22,030 bases of DNA from positions 1-22,030 of the forward strand of contig CANCQD010000029.1 in the NCBI GenBank assembly GCA_947380285.1, read 5' to 3'. The notes under the pieces were generated by a model that did not search any database, was not told the DNA's origin, and saw only the letters and a program-made list of their open reading frames with translations. The translations under genes were made by a program, and so were the position numbers. Within the stretch, counting starts at the first letter, position 1; each line of letters opens with the position of its first letter. Shown here piece by piece: positions 1 through 7,657 of the stretch. This DNA is from Burkholderiaceae bacterium. GTDB lineage: Bacteria > Pseudomonadota > Gammaproteobacteria > Burkholderiales > Burkholderiaceae.

Positions 1-668
1 AGGTCTACGCTTTGGGCAACTGTTGAGATATCACTCAACCCCTGAGGTGAGGTGCGCATGATATGGATTGCCTTACGGATTCTTGGATCCATAAAAGCCA
101 AATTATTCTGAGAGTTTCGCAAATCACCCTGAGTTAAAACATCAGTATTTACCATAAAACTTAAGGCCAACTCCAACAACATAGACTCAAGATAATCATG
201 AGTAATCTGATCGGCCCACCAAAGTTCCATTGAAATTTTTTCTAGAGCCTGCTTTTGATGAGGGCCAAGACCAGAAAGATTATTTATAAAGAAACGTGGG
301 TGGCTGCTTGCTAAGAATTTTTTACTAAAAGAGGCGAGCCACTTTGGCTCAAGATATAACGCTAGCAAAATCGGATTTTTCCCATTAGCTGGCATATGAA
401 GATAAGAGTGCTCTTCCCAGGCGTTAATAAGTACGGCATTGTTATCTGTTAACGGGCACCGTTGCCCCCTCACCTGAAACGCGATATCTGGCCCCGCCAC
501 CTTGCATAAGATATGGCAATGGTGATGGGCATGAGTAACCAAGGGGGCATCCATTTCAAGGAGTGCCACTCTACCAAATTCACCATGTAATAGACGTATT
601 ACTTTGGACATTGAATATCGCTCTTGAGAAAGACTCCCTAAGAATAACGCTATATTATTTTGTTGCAT
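1..668 (-). CDS. AraC-family transcriptional regulator, C-terminus cut by window edge
   Basis: Reading the minus strand from the ATG at 666-668 gives 222 uninterrupted residues running off the window start. Residues about 22-110 look like a cupin effector-binding domain: a His-rich stretch (THAHHHCH) sits where AraC-type cupins have their sensor pocket, followed by a strand carrying NAWEEHSY. Near the cut end the text DPRIRKAIHIMRTSP followed by GLSDISTVAQSVD matches the start of the AraC double helix-turn-helix, so most of the DNA-binding half is missing here. The start is uncertain. The first ATG has a GGAG too far upstream (14 bases), whereas a second in-frame ATG (609-611) has an AAGAG about 9 bases away. 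It is divergent from the DUF1330 gene at 839. Effector and targets are unknown. The family assignment is firm; the function is not. Confidence 0.85.
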   Translation of the reverse strand, partial: MQQNNIALFLGSLSQERYSMSKVIRLLHGEFGRVALLEMDAPLVTHAHHHCHILCKVAGPDIAFQVRGQRCPLTDNNAVLINAWEEHSYLHMPANGKNPILLALYLEPKWLASFSKKFLASSHPRFFINNLSGLGPHQKQALEKISMELWWADQITHDYLESMLLELALSFMVNTDVLTQGDLRNSQNNLAFMDPRIRKAIHIMRTSPQGLSDISTVAQSVD

Positions 669-838
669 TGCAAAAAATATAGCTCCGTCTACCCCCTTTA
701 TATAGCTAGTCACAGCAATTCAAAATAGCAACTCAAAGCTTAGATTACATTTAATGAGATGTATCTTTTTAAAATAGCTGTAAAGTTCATAAATCATAGT
801 TTTTAATACTTATATTAATTTTTAGATGATTGAGATAA
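669..838. promoter_or_regulatory. Divergent intergenic region between AraC regulator and DUF1330 gene
   Basis: This 170-base, very AT-rich spacer separates two divergently transcribed genes and must hold both promoters. On the minus strand TATATAAAG (complement near 708-716) is a possible -10 for the regulator. On the plus strand TATATT near 811-816 is a possible -10 for the DUF1330 gene. Neither has a convincing -35 at 17 bases. I see no clear operator repeat. AraC-type regulators often act on a divergent neighbour, but that is inference here. Confidence 0.35.
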
Positions 839-1153
839 ATGGAAAATTTACCAGTGTTTGTTATTGCAAACCTTAGTATTCATGATCCAATCCCTTATCG
901 AGTTTATGAAAAAGGCTTTTTTCCGCTGCTTAAAAAATATGGCGGGGAATTTCTTACCTACGATGACAACCCCATCACCCTAGAAGGGTCAAGCCCAAGA
1001 CTAGGGAGAATGATAATCTTCAAATTTCCATCCGAAGAAAGTGCTCAATCCTGGTATCGGGATTCAGATTATCAGGAACTCATCATAAATCGATTGCTTG
1101 GAACCACATTGAATTTCTTAACAATAGTTCACAGCCCACCACCTAGGGAATAG
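839..1153 (+). CDS. DUF1330 family small protein
   Basis: A 104-residue soluble protein with the layout of DUF1330 (dimeric alpha-beta barrel, ferredoxin-like) proteins. It has an N-terminal strand (VFVIANLSI), then YRVYEKGFFPLLKKYGGEFLTYDDNP, the usual 'tyrosine-x-x-tyrosine helix, then KYGG' signature. The middle reads LEGSSPRLGRMIIFKFPSEESAQSWY, where family members have 'LEG.w...r.vvl.FPs.e.A..Wy'. Family members are about 95-105 residues, so the gene looks complete. The biochemical role of the family is not established; some are thought to act on small aromatic or stress-related metabolites. It stands alone on the plus strand, divergent from the AraC gene and convergent with the EamA gene, 16 bases away. 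The ribosome binding site is weak (GATTGAGATAA). Confidence 0.8.
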   Translation: MENLPVFVIANLSIHDPIPYRVYEKGFFPLLKKYGGEFLTYDDNPITLEGSSPRLGRMIIFKFPSEESAQSWYRDSDYQELIINRLLGTTLNFLTIVHSPPPRE

Positions 1154-1169
1154 ATTGCAGCAAAGGATG

Positions 1170-2072
1170 TTAGGCTTTGGATATTGCTTGATTCTTTCCA
1201 AATATCACGGTGCAAATAATCAATACCGTAAAGATTAAATTAATCATTGTTAATGGATCGTTAAGCAATGCAAATGAAAAAAGTAAGGTGAAAACAGGCT
1301 GTAGCAAGAGCAATTGACTGACTCTGACTACACCCCCTAAAGCAAGGCCACCATACCAAAAGAAAAATCCAACATAAGATGATGAGATTGCTAGCCACAA
1401 AAAGGCCATCCAGCTCTTCGGCGAGATGGATGGCGAATTCCCATCCAGAAAAAAATAGGTAATGATTAAATTAAGAGGAAGGCAAAATACGAGCGTCCAA
1501 GAAATGACATGAATAGGATTCATCTTCATCGATAAGGTGCCACCGACAGCATAAGCAATGGCTGCTGCCAAACAAGCGAGGAATAATAGGCAGTCGCCAT
1601 ACGAAAGACTACCAACATTTTTGAGTAGAGCAAATCCAACCACTAGAATACTTCCAAGTATAGATGCCAACCAGAAACCGCGTGATGGTCTCTGGCCAGC
1701 ATAGATTGAACTAAAACAAGCGGTAGCCAAGGGAAGAATCCCCAGAATCACCCCACCATGAGAAGGCAATTGGTTCGATAGGGCTAACGCGGTGAATATG
1801 GGGTAAATGAATCCGATCCCTGGCATCATCAAAATAAATGCCTTAAGATCTGAGAAATCTGGAAATTGGATTTTCTGAACTAAAATATAAATTAAAGCGA
1901 TTACCCCGGCTAATGCGCTCCGACCTGACCCTATAAATACCGGATCAAAACCATCTAATGCAATTTTGGTAAGAGGCAAAGTCAGGCTAAATAGGGCGAC
2001 CCCCATAAGCCCAAGCCAAAAGCCATTTGCTTCAACCTTAACCCTCCCTCCTATGGCATACAAATTAATCAT
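1170..2072 (-). CDS. EamA/DMT-superfamily membrane transporter
   Basis: A 300-residue, strongly hydrophobic protein with about ten predicted membrane helices in two tandem EamA repeats (roughly residues 18-145 and 155-295). The first repeat shows the typical SLTLPLTKIALDGFDPVFIG and later RSALAG; the second ends with VRVSQLLLLQPVFTLLFS, matching the conserved 'a...s.l.pl.avl.a' helix. Such proteins usually export amino acids, metabolites or drugs; the substrate here cannot be read from sequence. It is the last gene of the long minus-strand operon, starting 15 bases after the stop of the iron-sulfur/anchor gene. That position suggests a role in moving a pathway intermediate or product. There is no good Shine-Dalgarno before this ATG, so translational coupling is possible. 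A purine-rich GGAGGGAGG lies just inside the gene with no in-frame start beside it; the next ATG is residue 23 (position 2006). Confidence 0.85.
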   Translation of the reverse strand: MINLYAIGGRVKVEANGFWLGLMGVALFSLTLPLTKIALDGFDPVFIGSGRSALAGVIALIYILVQKIQFPDFSDLKAFILMMPGIGFIYPIFTALALSNQLPSHGGVILGILPLATACFSSIYAGQRPSRGFWLASILGSILVVGFALLKNVGSLSYGDCLLFLACLAAAIAYAVGGTLSMKMNPIHVISWTLVFCLPLNLIITYFFLDGNSPSISPKSWMAFLWLAISSSYVGFFFWYGGLALGGVVRVSQLLLLQPVFTLLFSFALLNDPLTMINLIFTVLIICTVIFGKNQAISKA

Positions 2073-2087
2073 CCATGCAAAGGAAAA

Positions 2088-3686
2088 TTAGGCACAATTT
2101 CCAGAGCCTCTCTGAGGGGCAAAGCTGTATGACAGCCCATTGAAATAGCTAGCCCTTACAATCACGCTGAACTTCCATAGAAATCCATAGCCGATAACAA
2201 CGAGACCAAATAAAGTAAACAGGTAGTGGCCATGCTCTGATACCAACCACCCATAAACCAATTCTCCAAACATCAGCATGACCAAGCCATATAGAATTGG
2301 TGAGATTGAGCGCAACACAGACATAGCGAGTGGCGGGAGCTGCTTATCCCCTTGTGATATATATCGATACCACAGACTTGAGCTCATTAGGACCAAGGCA
2401 CTACCGCATATGAATGTTAACTTCTGATCAAGATATGAGCCATGAAGCTCTAAAAAAATCTGCAAAAGGCCGAAGCCCTCCAAAAGACCTCCGAAAAATA
2501 TCATCCACGGAATATGAATGGCACGCCAAGCGGGTATGCCGCGTGCCTTATATAGAATCATGGATTGGCAAAGTAAAAAAGAGGTCGCTAATAAGCCGCT
2601 GAGTATCAATGTCAGTGGCTGTGGATTAACTGCTGCGAATAAGGAGACTGGGAAAAGCGCTGCAACAACATACAATTCACGCGTCATCCAAGATGTTTGC
2701 GGCTTTAATATGGCGCGCCAAAATCTTAGTTTTCGACCGATCTTAAGGAATACGAAGAAAAGTCCAACCGAAATGGAGGCCAAAGAATAAAGAATTAAAT
2801 TCTTAGCGATGTCCATAGGAATCAAATCTACCACAGCAAAAATTACAGTCAAAGCGAGCAATCCAGAGCCCATACCTCCAAATACCCAATTCATTGCAGC
2901 TCGCCAATCCCAAAATTGCTGTAGAGATCCCACCACTGGGTTTGCAGGGTCACGCAAACTTTCTTCCGTCTGGGTAAAAGGTTTTTGAGATAAATCGCGA
3001 CCTTTCACTGTTGGGGTTGTATATAAATATTTAATCTGAGGATCGGTGCCAAGGTATTCATTCAAACGCATTGTTGAATTCTCACGAGAAAGTACTGAAA
3101 CATTACTCTCTTTATCGTTGAAGTCGCCAAAGTTGATGGCCTGAGCAATGCAAGATGCAGCGCACGCTGGTGTTGCTTCAAGGTCAATGCCAGGCATTAA
3201 ACCTTTTGCCAATCCCTCGTCTACCTTAGGCTGGCAAAAAGTGCATTTCTGAGCAACACCTAGTCGTTCTGGATGTGACGTTGCATTTTCTTGCTTAGTT
3301 TTTTCGCCATAATACCCCGCATCTTTATGAATCAAAGTTCTCGCTTGATAAGGACAAGAAACAACGCAATATGCACAGCCGATACATTGGTCGTAATCAA
3401 TCGCAACAATGCCATCCTCCCTTTTAGTAGTTGCCCCCGTTGGACATACGGGAACACAAGGAGGCTCATCGCAATGCTGACAGCCGGTGACCATGAATAA
3501 TCTTTGGACGTCCGGGAAGGCGCCAGTTTCAATATCAACCACTTTACGCCACTGCACACCAGGAGGCGTATCGTTAGTTTGCTTGCAGGCAATGGTACAA
3601 GTTTGACATCCCACGCAACGATTTAGATCAACAACCATCCCCCACCGTTTATTGGCGCTAGTAGCTTCTTTTAATGTGGAGCTCAT
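2088..3686 (-). CDS. Fused iron-sulfur electron-transfer and membrane-anchor subunit of a molybdoenzyme (PadC/PadD-like, DmsB-DmsC-like)
   Basis: A 532-residue two-part protein. Residues about 14-190 form a DmsB/NrfC-type module with 16 cysteines arranged for four [4Fe-4S] clusters: Cys24/27/30/34, Cys69/72/77/81, Cys101/104/107/111 and Cys148/151/175/179. Residues about 260-520 are a hydrophobic NrfD/DmsC-like domain with roughly eight helices, expected to anchor the complex and exchange electrons with quinone. There is no Tat or Sec signal, so the cluster domain should face the cytoplasm. Its ATG overlaps the stop of the catalytic subunit (ATGA) and has a good AGGGG seven bases upstream, so the two are almost certainly co-translated partners. 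In DMSO reductase and, as I recall, phenylacetyl-CoA oxidoreductase, the beta and gamma parts are separate polypeptides, so this is a fusion. Electron flow from the Mo site through the four clusters to quinone is inferred from family knowledge. Confidence 0.85.
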   Translation of the reverse strand: MSSTLKEATSANKRWGMVVDLNRCVGCQTCTIACKQTNDTPPGVQWRKVVDIETGAFPDVQRLFMVTGCQHCDEPPCVPVCPTGATTKREDGIVAIDYDQCIGCAYCVVSCPYQARTLIHKDAGYYGEKTKQENATSHPERLGVAQKCTFCQPKVDEGLAKGLMPGIDLEATPACAASCIAQAINFGDFNDKESNVSVLSRENSTMRLNEYLGTDPQIKYLYTTPTVKGRDLSQKPFTQTEESLRDPANPVVGSLQQFWDWRAAMNWVFGGMGSGLLALTVIFAVVDLIPMDIAKNLILYSLASISVGLFFVFLKIGRKLRFWRAILKPQTSWMTRELYVVAALFPVSLFAAVNPQPLTLILSGLLATSFLLCQSMILYKARGIPAWRAIHIPWMIFFGGLLEGFGLLQIFLELHGSYLDQKLTFICGSALVLMSSSLWYRYISQGDKQLPPLAMSVLRSISPILYGLVMLMFGELVYGWLVSEHGHYLFTLFGLVVIGYGFLWKFSVIVRASYFNGLSYSFAPQRGSGNCA

Positions 3687-6448
3687 ATTTTTTCCCCTGC
3701 GATTTCTGGAGTAAGTAATTTTCCACTGGCCGCATGACGAAGACGAACACGCATAATGTCAGCACTGCTACCTGTCCCATCGGTTAATTTTAAAGAAAGA
3801 TCTGTCAGTGAATTAAGACTTGGCAATTGAAGATCTTTTGCAAAAGGCGTCTTCCAGTGATCAAATTGTCCAATCATGAGGACGGTATCTGGACGAATTC
3901 CTTCACGTAAAACTGCCTCACCTTCAGTATGGCCAGAAACAGATTCCAGAATGATTCTATCCCCCTCCTTGATACCCATCTCTTTGGCGCGAGTTCGATT
4001 GATAATCACTCCTTTATGACCTGAAACATTATCAGCAACCTCTTTAATCAAAGGAAGTCCTACGTTTGCACCCCATGCATACTGCATGGATCGCGCAGTT
4101 AAAGCCCAGAATGGAAAGTGGTCTGGATTTTGACCATACTCATGGGCATATTCCAACCAAATATCCGGGAAACGCTCATATGTTGGAAGCGGCTCGTACT
4201 CAGCCAATTGCTTTTCCCACCATTCAATACCAGATTCATGCAGGCGATTTGCCAGTTCGTGGCCATGTCTTGTCACCCGCTCCTGGTAAGGCATTTCAAA
4301 TCGCAGGCCTGCTTTTTCAAGTGCGGGATAGAGATACCAGTTCACCTGAGAAAACGGCCTTAATAAATATCCATTCTCCTTAAACCACTCTAAATCCCGA
4401 ATCTCTTCGCCCTTGGTAAGGCTGTGAGTAGCGGCTTTAGCAAATGCATTCCATACCTCTTCGCTGCGTGGGGCAACCGACGTGTCTAGGGAATAATCAA
4501 ATGTGCCGCCACGATCTTTTAAACGTGTGCCCGCTGCTCCGTCATTCACCTGCTCAAGATACTCTGCCAAAATCCCGACGCGTTCTGCCAAGGCGGTAGC
4601 AATGTCAGTGAAATCCATAGTGTCATATTCACACTGAATGACCGGCTGGCGTATAGCCCACCCCTCATCCTTCCAAAACTGCTCCATCATTTTGGTTCCA
4701 CCAATACGAATGATCTGCAAGCTTTCAATATCAAGTGATTCTGGAAGAAGTACATCGGCAAAATGATTCGTTTCGTCATCTGTGTAGGCAAATGAAACGA
4801 TAAATGGAAATTCTGCCAATCTCTCAGCTACCTCCGGCGCATTCCAGGAGGAAATCGCCGGGTTCGAACGATAGCAAAACCACACGTCTGGCGGCATTGT
4901 CCTGGGCCAATTATCAGGAGCCTTTTTTTGGAACAGCCAAGGTAAATGCGCTGGCCCCAAGGAAGGTGACCACGGTGAATCTGAAGATAGCGGTACTAGT
5001 GTTTTATAAGCATTGCGAATATGGGGCTGCTTCATCCACCCCTCAGCAGAAGTATCATTAAATTGATACTTCATCAAACCATCTGGACCATCTGGAATGA
5101 CCGATGCAGCTCGAGAGCTTGCGGGTCTGACTAACTTAATGGTAGTACCTAAAGTGCCGCCAGGAACCTCGAGTCCGCCAACCAAAACTGTGAGCATCGT
5201 GCGTGCCCAACAACAATGGAAACCCCCCCATCCATTATTAACGCCTTTGCCAAGCATAACGGCAACCGGGCGAAAAGGCATGGTCACACCCTCGATCTCA
5301 ATAGTCTGACCAATACAGGCATGAGATAAAAATTCGCTCGCTATACGTCGGATGGTTTCAGCGGAAATATCACATTCATTAGCAGCCCATTCCGGCGTAT
5401 AACCCTTCATGTGATCCAATAATTTTTGAAATGCAGGAAAACCAATCACATCCTGATGTTCAAAATGTTTTTTATCAGGGCCGTACTCAACCCCGGAAAC
5501 GGAATATTGTCCGGTAAGTGCTGGACTTATGAGGCCTGGATCATCATGCGGCTTAGCCTTGGAGTCAGCCAAATCCCAAATTAGTGGCTTACCGGTTTCT
5601 TTGTCACGCAAAAACCAACCATTAGGTCCAATTAAATAAGGTGAGCTTGTTCTATTCTTAAGGAATGGAGCATCACATTCTTTCTCAAGATTATGCTCAA
5701 ATAAAATACAATGAATTAAGGCGAATAAAAACGCAGCATCCGTTTTTGGCTTAATCGGAACCCACTCCGCTGAAACTGCTCCAGTCACAGATAAATGTGG
5801 CTCTACCTGTATACGCTTAGCGCCTCGAGCCCTTGCATTAGCCTCTCTCCATACTCCAACCACCCCAGCGGATGCCTCAGTATTATTTCCGCAGTTAATA
5901 ACATAGTTAACATTGGGGGTGTCCGGGGAAACAGTGAAAGCCCGGTGCCACAACTCACCGTACAAATGTTCAGAGTGATAGCATTTCACACCCTGGCCAG
6001 CGCCATAGCCACCATCAATTGGGCCCCAAGCAGCCATAAACGCCGGAAAGGTTCCCATATATTGAACGGGGGTACCCGCGCCGCCGGTTGTAGTGGCAAC
6101 GCGAGGAACGCCTTCAGCATTTAACAACCCAGTTGCGCGGATATGATTTAATTTTCCCGCTATTAGATCTAGCGCCTCATCCCATGAAACAGGCACAAAA
6201 CCAGGATCTTCATTCCTACCTTTTTTAGGGTTGGTGCGAATCATGGGTTGCTTAATGCGGTTTGGATTGTATGTTTTTTGAATAATCCCATAAGCCTTTA
6301 CACATACCCTGCCTCCACCCGGATGATGACCGCATGCTGAATAATTTGACTCCACTCTTTTTGCAACGCCGTCTTCAACTTCGACTGTGAGCAAATCAGG
6401 GCCAGCGACGCACTGATAGCAATAGATCGGCACTTTCTTGGATGTCAT
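3683..6448 (-). CDS. padB: Molybdopterin oxidoreductase, probable phenylacetyl-CoA:acceptor oxidoreductase catalytic subunit (PadB-like)
   Basis: A 921-residue member of the DMSO reductase family. The N-terminus has an Fe-S binding segment (CYQCVAGPD at 10-18, Cys39, then RVCVKAYG with Cys49), then the PMIRTNPKKGR and PVSWDEALDLIAGKL segments typical of the Mo-bis-MGD domain II. Cys156 in GVKCYHSEH is a candidate Mo ligand (inference). The C-terminal quarter (about 790-910) looks like the dinucleotide-binding domain, with NRTRAKEMGIKEGDRI and GQFDHWKTPF. CYQCVAGPD, VCVKAYG and EPHLSVTGAVSAEWVPIKPK recall PadB, which oxidises phenylacetyl-CoA to phenylglyoxylate and passes electrons to quinone. 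That specific call rests on recognition, not on a search. No twin-arginine signal precedes the cluster motif, so the enzyme should be cytoplasmic, as for PadB. Its start has GAGGG seven bases upstream. It overlaps the fused FeS/anchor gene by four bases and lies 45 bases after the thioesterase gene. Other acyl-CoA or aryl substrates are possible. Confidence 0.75.
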   Translation of the reverse strand: MTSKKVPIYCYQCVAGPDLLTVEVEDGVAKRVESNYSACGHHPGGGRVCVKAYGIIQKTYNPNRIKQPMIRTNPKKGRNEDPGFVPVSWDEALDLIAGKLNHIRATGLLNAEGVPRVATTTGGAGTPVQYMGTFPAFMAAWGPIDGGYGAGQGVKCYHSEHLYGELWHRAFTVSPDTPNVNYVINCGNNTEASAGVVGVWREANARARGAKRIQVEPHLSVTGAVSAEWVPIKPKTDAAFLFALIHCILFEHNLEKECDAPFLKNRTSSPYLIGPNGWFLRDKETGKPLIWDLADSKAKPHDDPGLISPALTGQYSVSGVEYGPDKKHFEHQDVIGFPAFQKLLDHMKGYTPEWAANECDISAETIRRIASEFLSHACIGQTIEIEGVTMPFRPVAVMLGKGVNNGWGGFHCCWARTMLTVLVGGLEVPGGTLGTTIKLVRPASSRAASVIPDGPDGLMKYQFNDTSAEGWMKQPHIRNAYKTLVPLSSDSPWSPSLGPAHLPWLFQKKAPDNWPRTMPPDVWFCYRSNPAISSWNAPEVAERLAEFPFIVSFAYTDDETNHFADVLLPESLDIESLQIIRIGGTKMMEQFWKDEGWAIRQPVIQCEYDTMDFTDIATALAERVGILAEYLEQVNDGAAGTRLKDRGGTFDYSLDTSVAPRSEEVWNAFAKAATHSLTKGEEIRDLEWFKENGYLLRPFSQVNWYLYPALEKAGLRFEMPYQERVTRHGHELANRLHESGIEWWEKQLAEYEPLPTYERFPDIWLEYAHEYGQNPDHFPFWALTARSMQYAWGANVGLPLIKEVADNVSGHKGVIINRTRAKEMGIKEGDRIILESVSGHTEGEAVLREGIRPDTVLMIGQFDHWKTPFAKDLQLPSLNSLTDLSLKLTDGTGSSADIMRVRLRHAASGKLLTPEIAGEKI

Positions 6449-6493
6449 TTCAAACCCTCACAATATATAAACAACTAAAAGTGGTATTCACAT

Positions 6494-6904
6494 TCATTTA
6501 AGATTTAAAGTCCGCTCTTTTTTCTTTTCAATTCGTGATTTTTGTTTCAGTACATCAACCACAAAACGGGTATGGACAGCCGATCCTATCAAGTCAACTT
6601 CATCTTTAATTTCCACTTGAAATACCACGCGCGGAAGATTTAACTCCTTTACAGTGCAATGGATTTCAATTGTTTGGCCTAAAAGCGTTGGAGCCAAATG
6701 ATCAATCTCAACCCTAGATCCGACAGAGTCTTCGCCTGAATCGTGGTGAAACGATAACAGTTGGCGGCAAGCTGTTTCCAAATCGAATACCATGGATGGG
6801 GTTGAATAGATGCGTAAGTCATCCCCCATAAATGAGATCGTTTTTCCAGCCTCAACGACATGGTTGACCGAATGATGCGAGCCTACCTTAAGTGTATCTT
6901 TCAT
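6494..6904 (-). CDS. FlK-like hotdog-fold acyl-CoA thioesterase
   Basis: A 136-residue single hotdog-domain protein. The start is placed at the ATG at 6902-6904, because AAGG (6912-6915) lies seven bases before it. A TTG six bases further upstream would sit only one base from that site and is unlikely. Thr35, Glu43 and His69 (in STPSMVF, DLETAC and EIDHLAPT) have the same spacing (8 and 26 residues) as the Thr42/Glu50/His76 triad of fluoroacetyl-CoA thioesterase FlK. The following LGQTIEIHCTV and GSAVHTRFVV also fit the family. It probably hydrolyses a small or aryl acyl-CoA, releasing CoA. Within this operon it could rescue CoA from phenylacetyl-CoA-type intermediates or act in a pathway step; this is inference. 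It follows livF by a few bases and is followed 45 bases later by the PadB-like gene. Confidence 0.75.
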   Translation of the reverse strand: MKDTLKVGSHHSVNHVVEAGKTISFMGDDLRIYSTPSMVFDLETACRQLLSFHHDSGEDSVGSRVEIDHLAPTLLGQTIEIHCTVKELNLPRVVFQVEIKDEVDLIGSAVHTRFVVDVLKQKSRIEKKKERTLNLK

Positions 6905-6913
6905 AAACAAACC

Positions 6914-7657
6914 TTATAAGTTATTGCTGTTATTACCAAGACCTAGATAGGCATCAATCATTTTTTGATCATTTAAAAGATCTTTAGCCACTCCTTCGAG
7001 GGCAACTTTGCCAGTCTCAAGAACATAACCACGATCAGCAATTTTTAATGCACCTCTAGCATTCTGCTCGACCAGCAGTATCGATATTCCGCTAGCGCGT
7101 AAGGAGGATATCGTTTGGAGAACCTCATAAACAATCTTAGGCGCCAGACCCAAGGATGGCTCATCTAACATCAATATTCTTGGCTTTGCCATTAAGGCCC
7201 TGCCGATAGCGAGCATTTGGCGCTCACCCCCTGACAAAGTATCCGCTGTTTGGTTGCGACGCTCTTTCAGCTTCGGGAATATCTTAAAAACCCCATTCAA
7301 ATTTTCTTCTTGATCTCGCATTCCTTTGCGCCACCTGTAGAAGCCTCCCAAAATGAGGTTATCTAGAACTGACATTGAGCCAAATAGCTCCCTGGTTTCT
7401 GGCACAAGGCAAAGACCATTAGCAACCATTTGAGATACAGAATGCTTCACTAACATTTGCCCATCAAACCAAGTCTCTCCAGATGAAGGTAGAATCCCCA
7501 TAATTGCATTTAATATGGTGCTCTTACCAGCTCCGTTTGGACCAATCACAGTAACAATCTCACCCTCATTCAGCTCTAAGCAAACCTCATCCACCGCCCT
7601 AACAGATCCATAGGCTACAGAAAATTTTTCAAGCTTGAGCAATGGCCGACGAGTCAT
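6914..7657 (-). CDS. livF: Liv-type ABC transporter ATPase (LivF)
   Basis: A 247-residue ABC ATPase of the branched-chain/hydrophobic amino acid uptake (HAAT) class. It has Walker [10 protein letters not shown] at 39-47, a Q-loop region around [12 protein letters not shown], signature LSGGERQML at 141-149, Walker B ILMLDEP at 161-167 and the LVEQN segment that marks LivF rather than LivG. Its ATG overlaps the stop of the LivM-LivG fusion gene by four bases (ATGA), so it is translated with it. It would pair with the LivG half of that fusion to power the LivH/LivM channel. HAAT systems import branched-chain amino acids but also aromatic acids, amides and urea. Given the surrounding catabolic genes, an aromatic or organic acid substrate is plausible but unproven. 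Confidence 0.92.
   Translation of the reverse strand: MTRRPLLKLEKFSVAYGSVRAVDEVCLELNEGEIVTVIGPNGAGKSTILNAIMGILPSSGETWFDGQMLVKHSVSQMVANGLCLVPETRELFGSMSVLDNLILGGFYRWRKGMRDQEENLNGVFKIFPKLKERRNQTADTLSGGERQMLAIGRALMAKPRILMLDEPSLGLAPKIVYEVLQTISSLRASGISILLVEQNARGALKIADRGYVLETGKVALEGVAKDLLNDQKMIDAYLGLGNNSNNL

Noticed and set aside
1154..1169. Shared terminator between the DUF1330 and EamA genes
   Set aside because: The 16-base convergent gap shows no stem-loop or T-tract.
4066..4383. 105-residue plus-strand frame opposite the molybdoenzyme gene
   Set aside because: Shadow of the real gene on the other strand; no family resemblance.
5795..6124. 109-residue open frame on the plus strand inside the molybdoenzyme gene
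   Set aside because: It is antisense to a well-supported conserved protein, has no recognisable domain and no good ribosome binding site.
6905..6910. TTG start for the thioesterase at 6910
   Set aside because: Only one base separates it from the AAGG ribosome binding site; the ATG at 6904 is correctly spaced.
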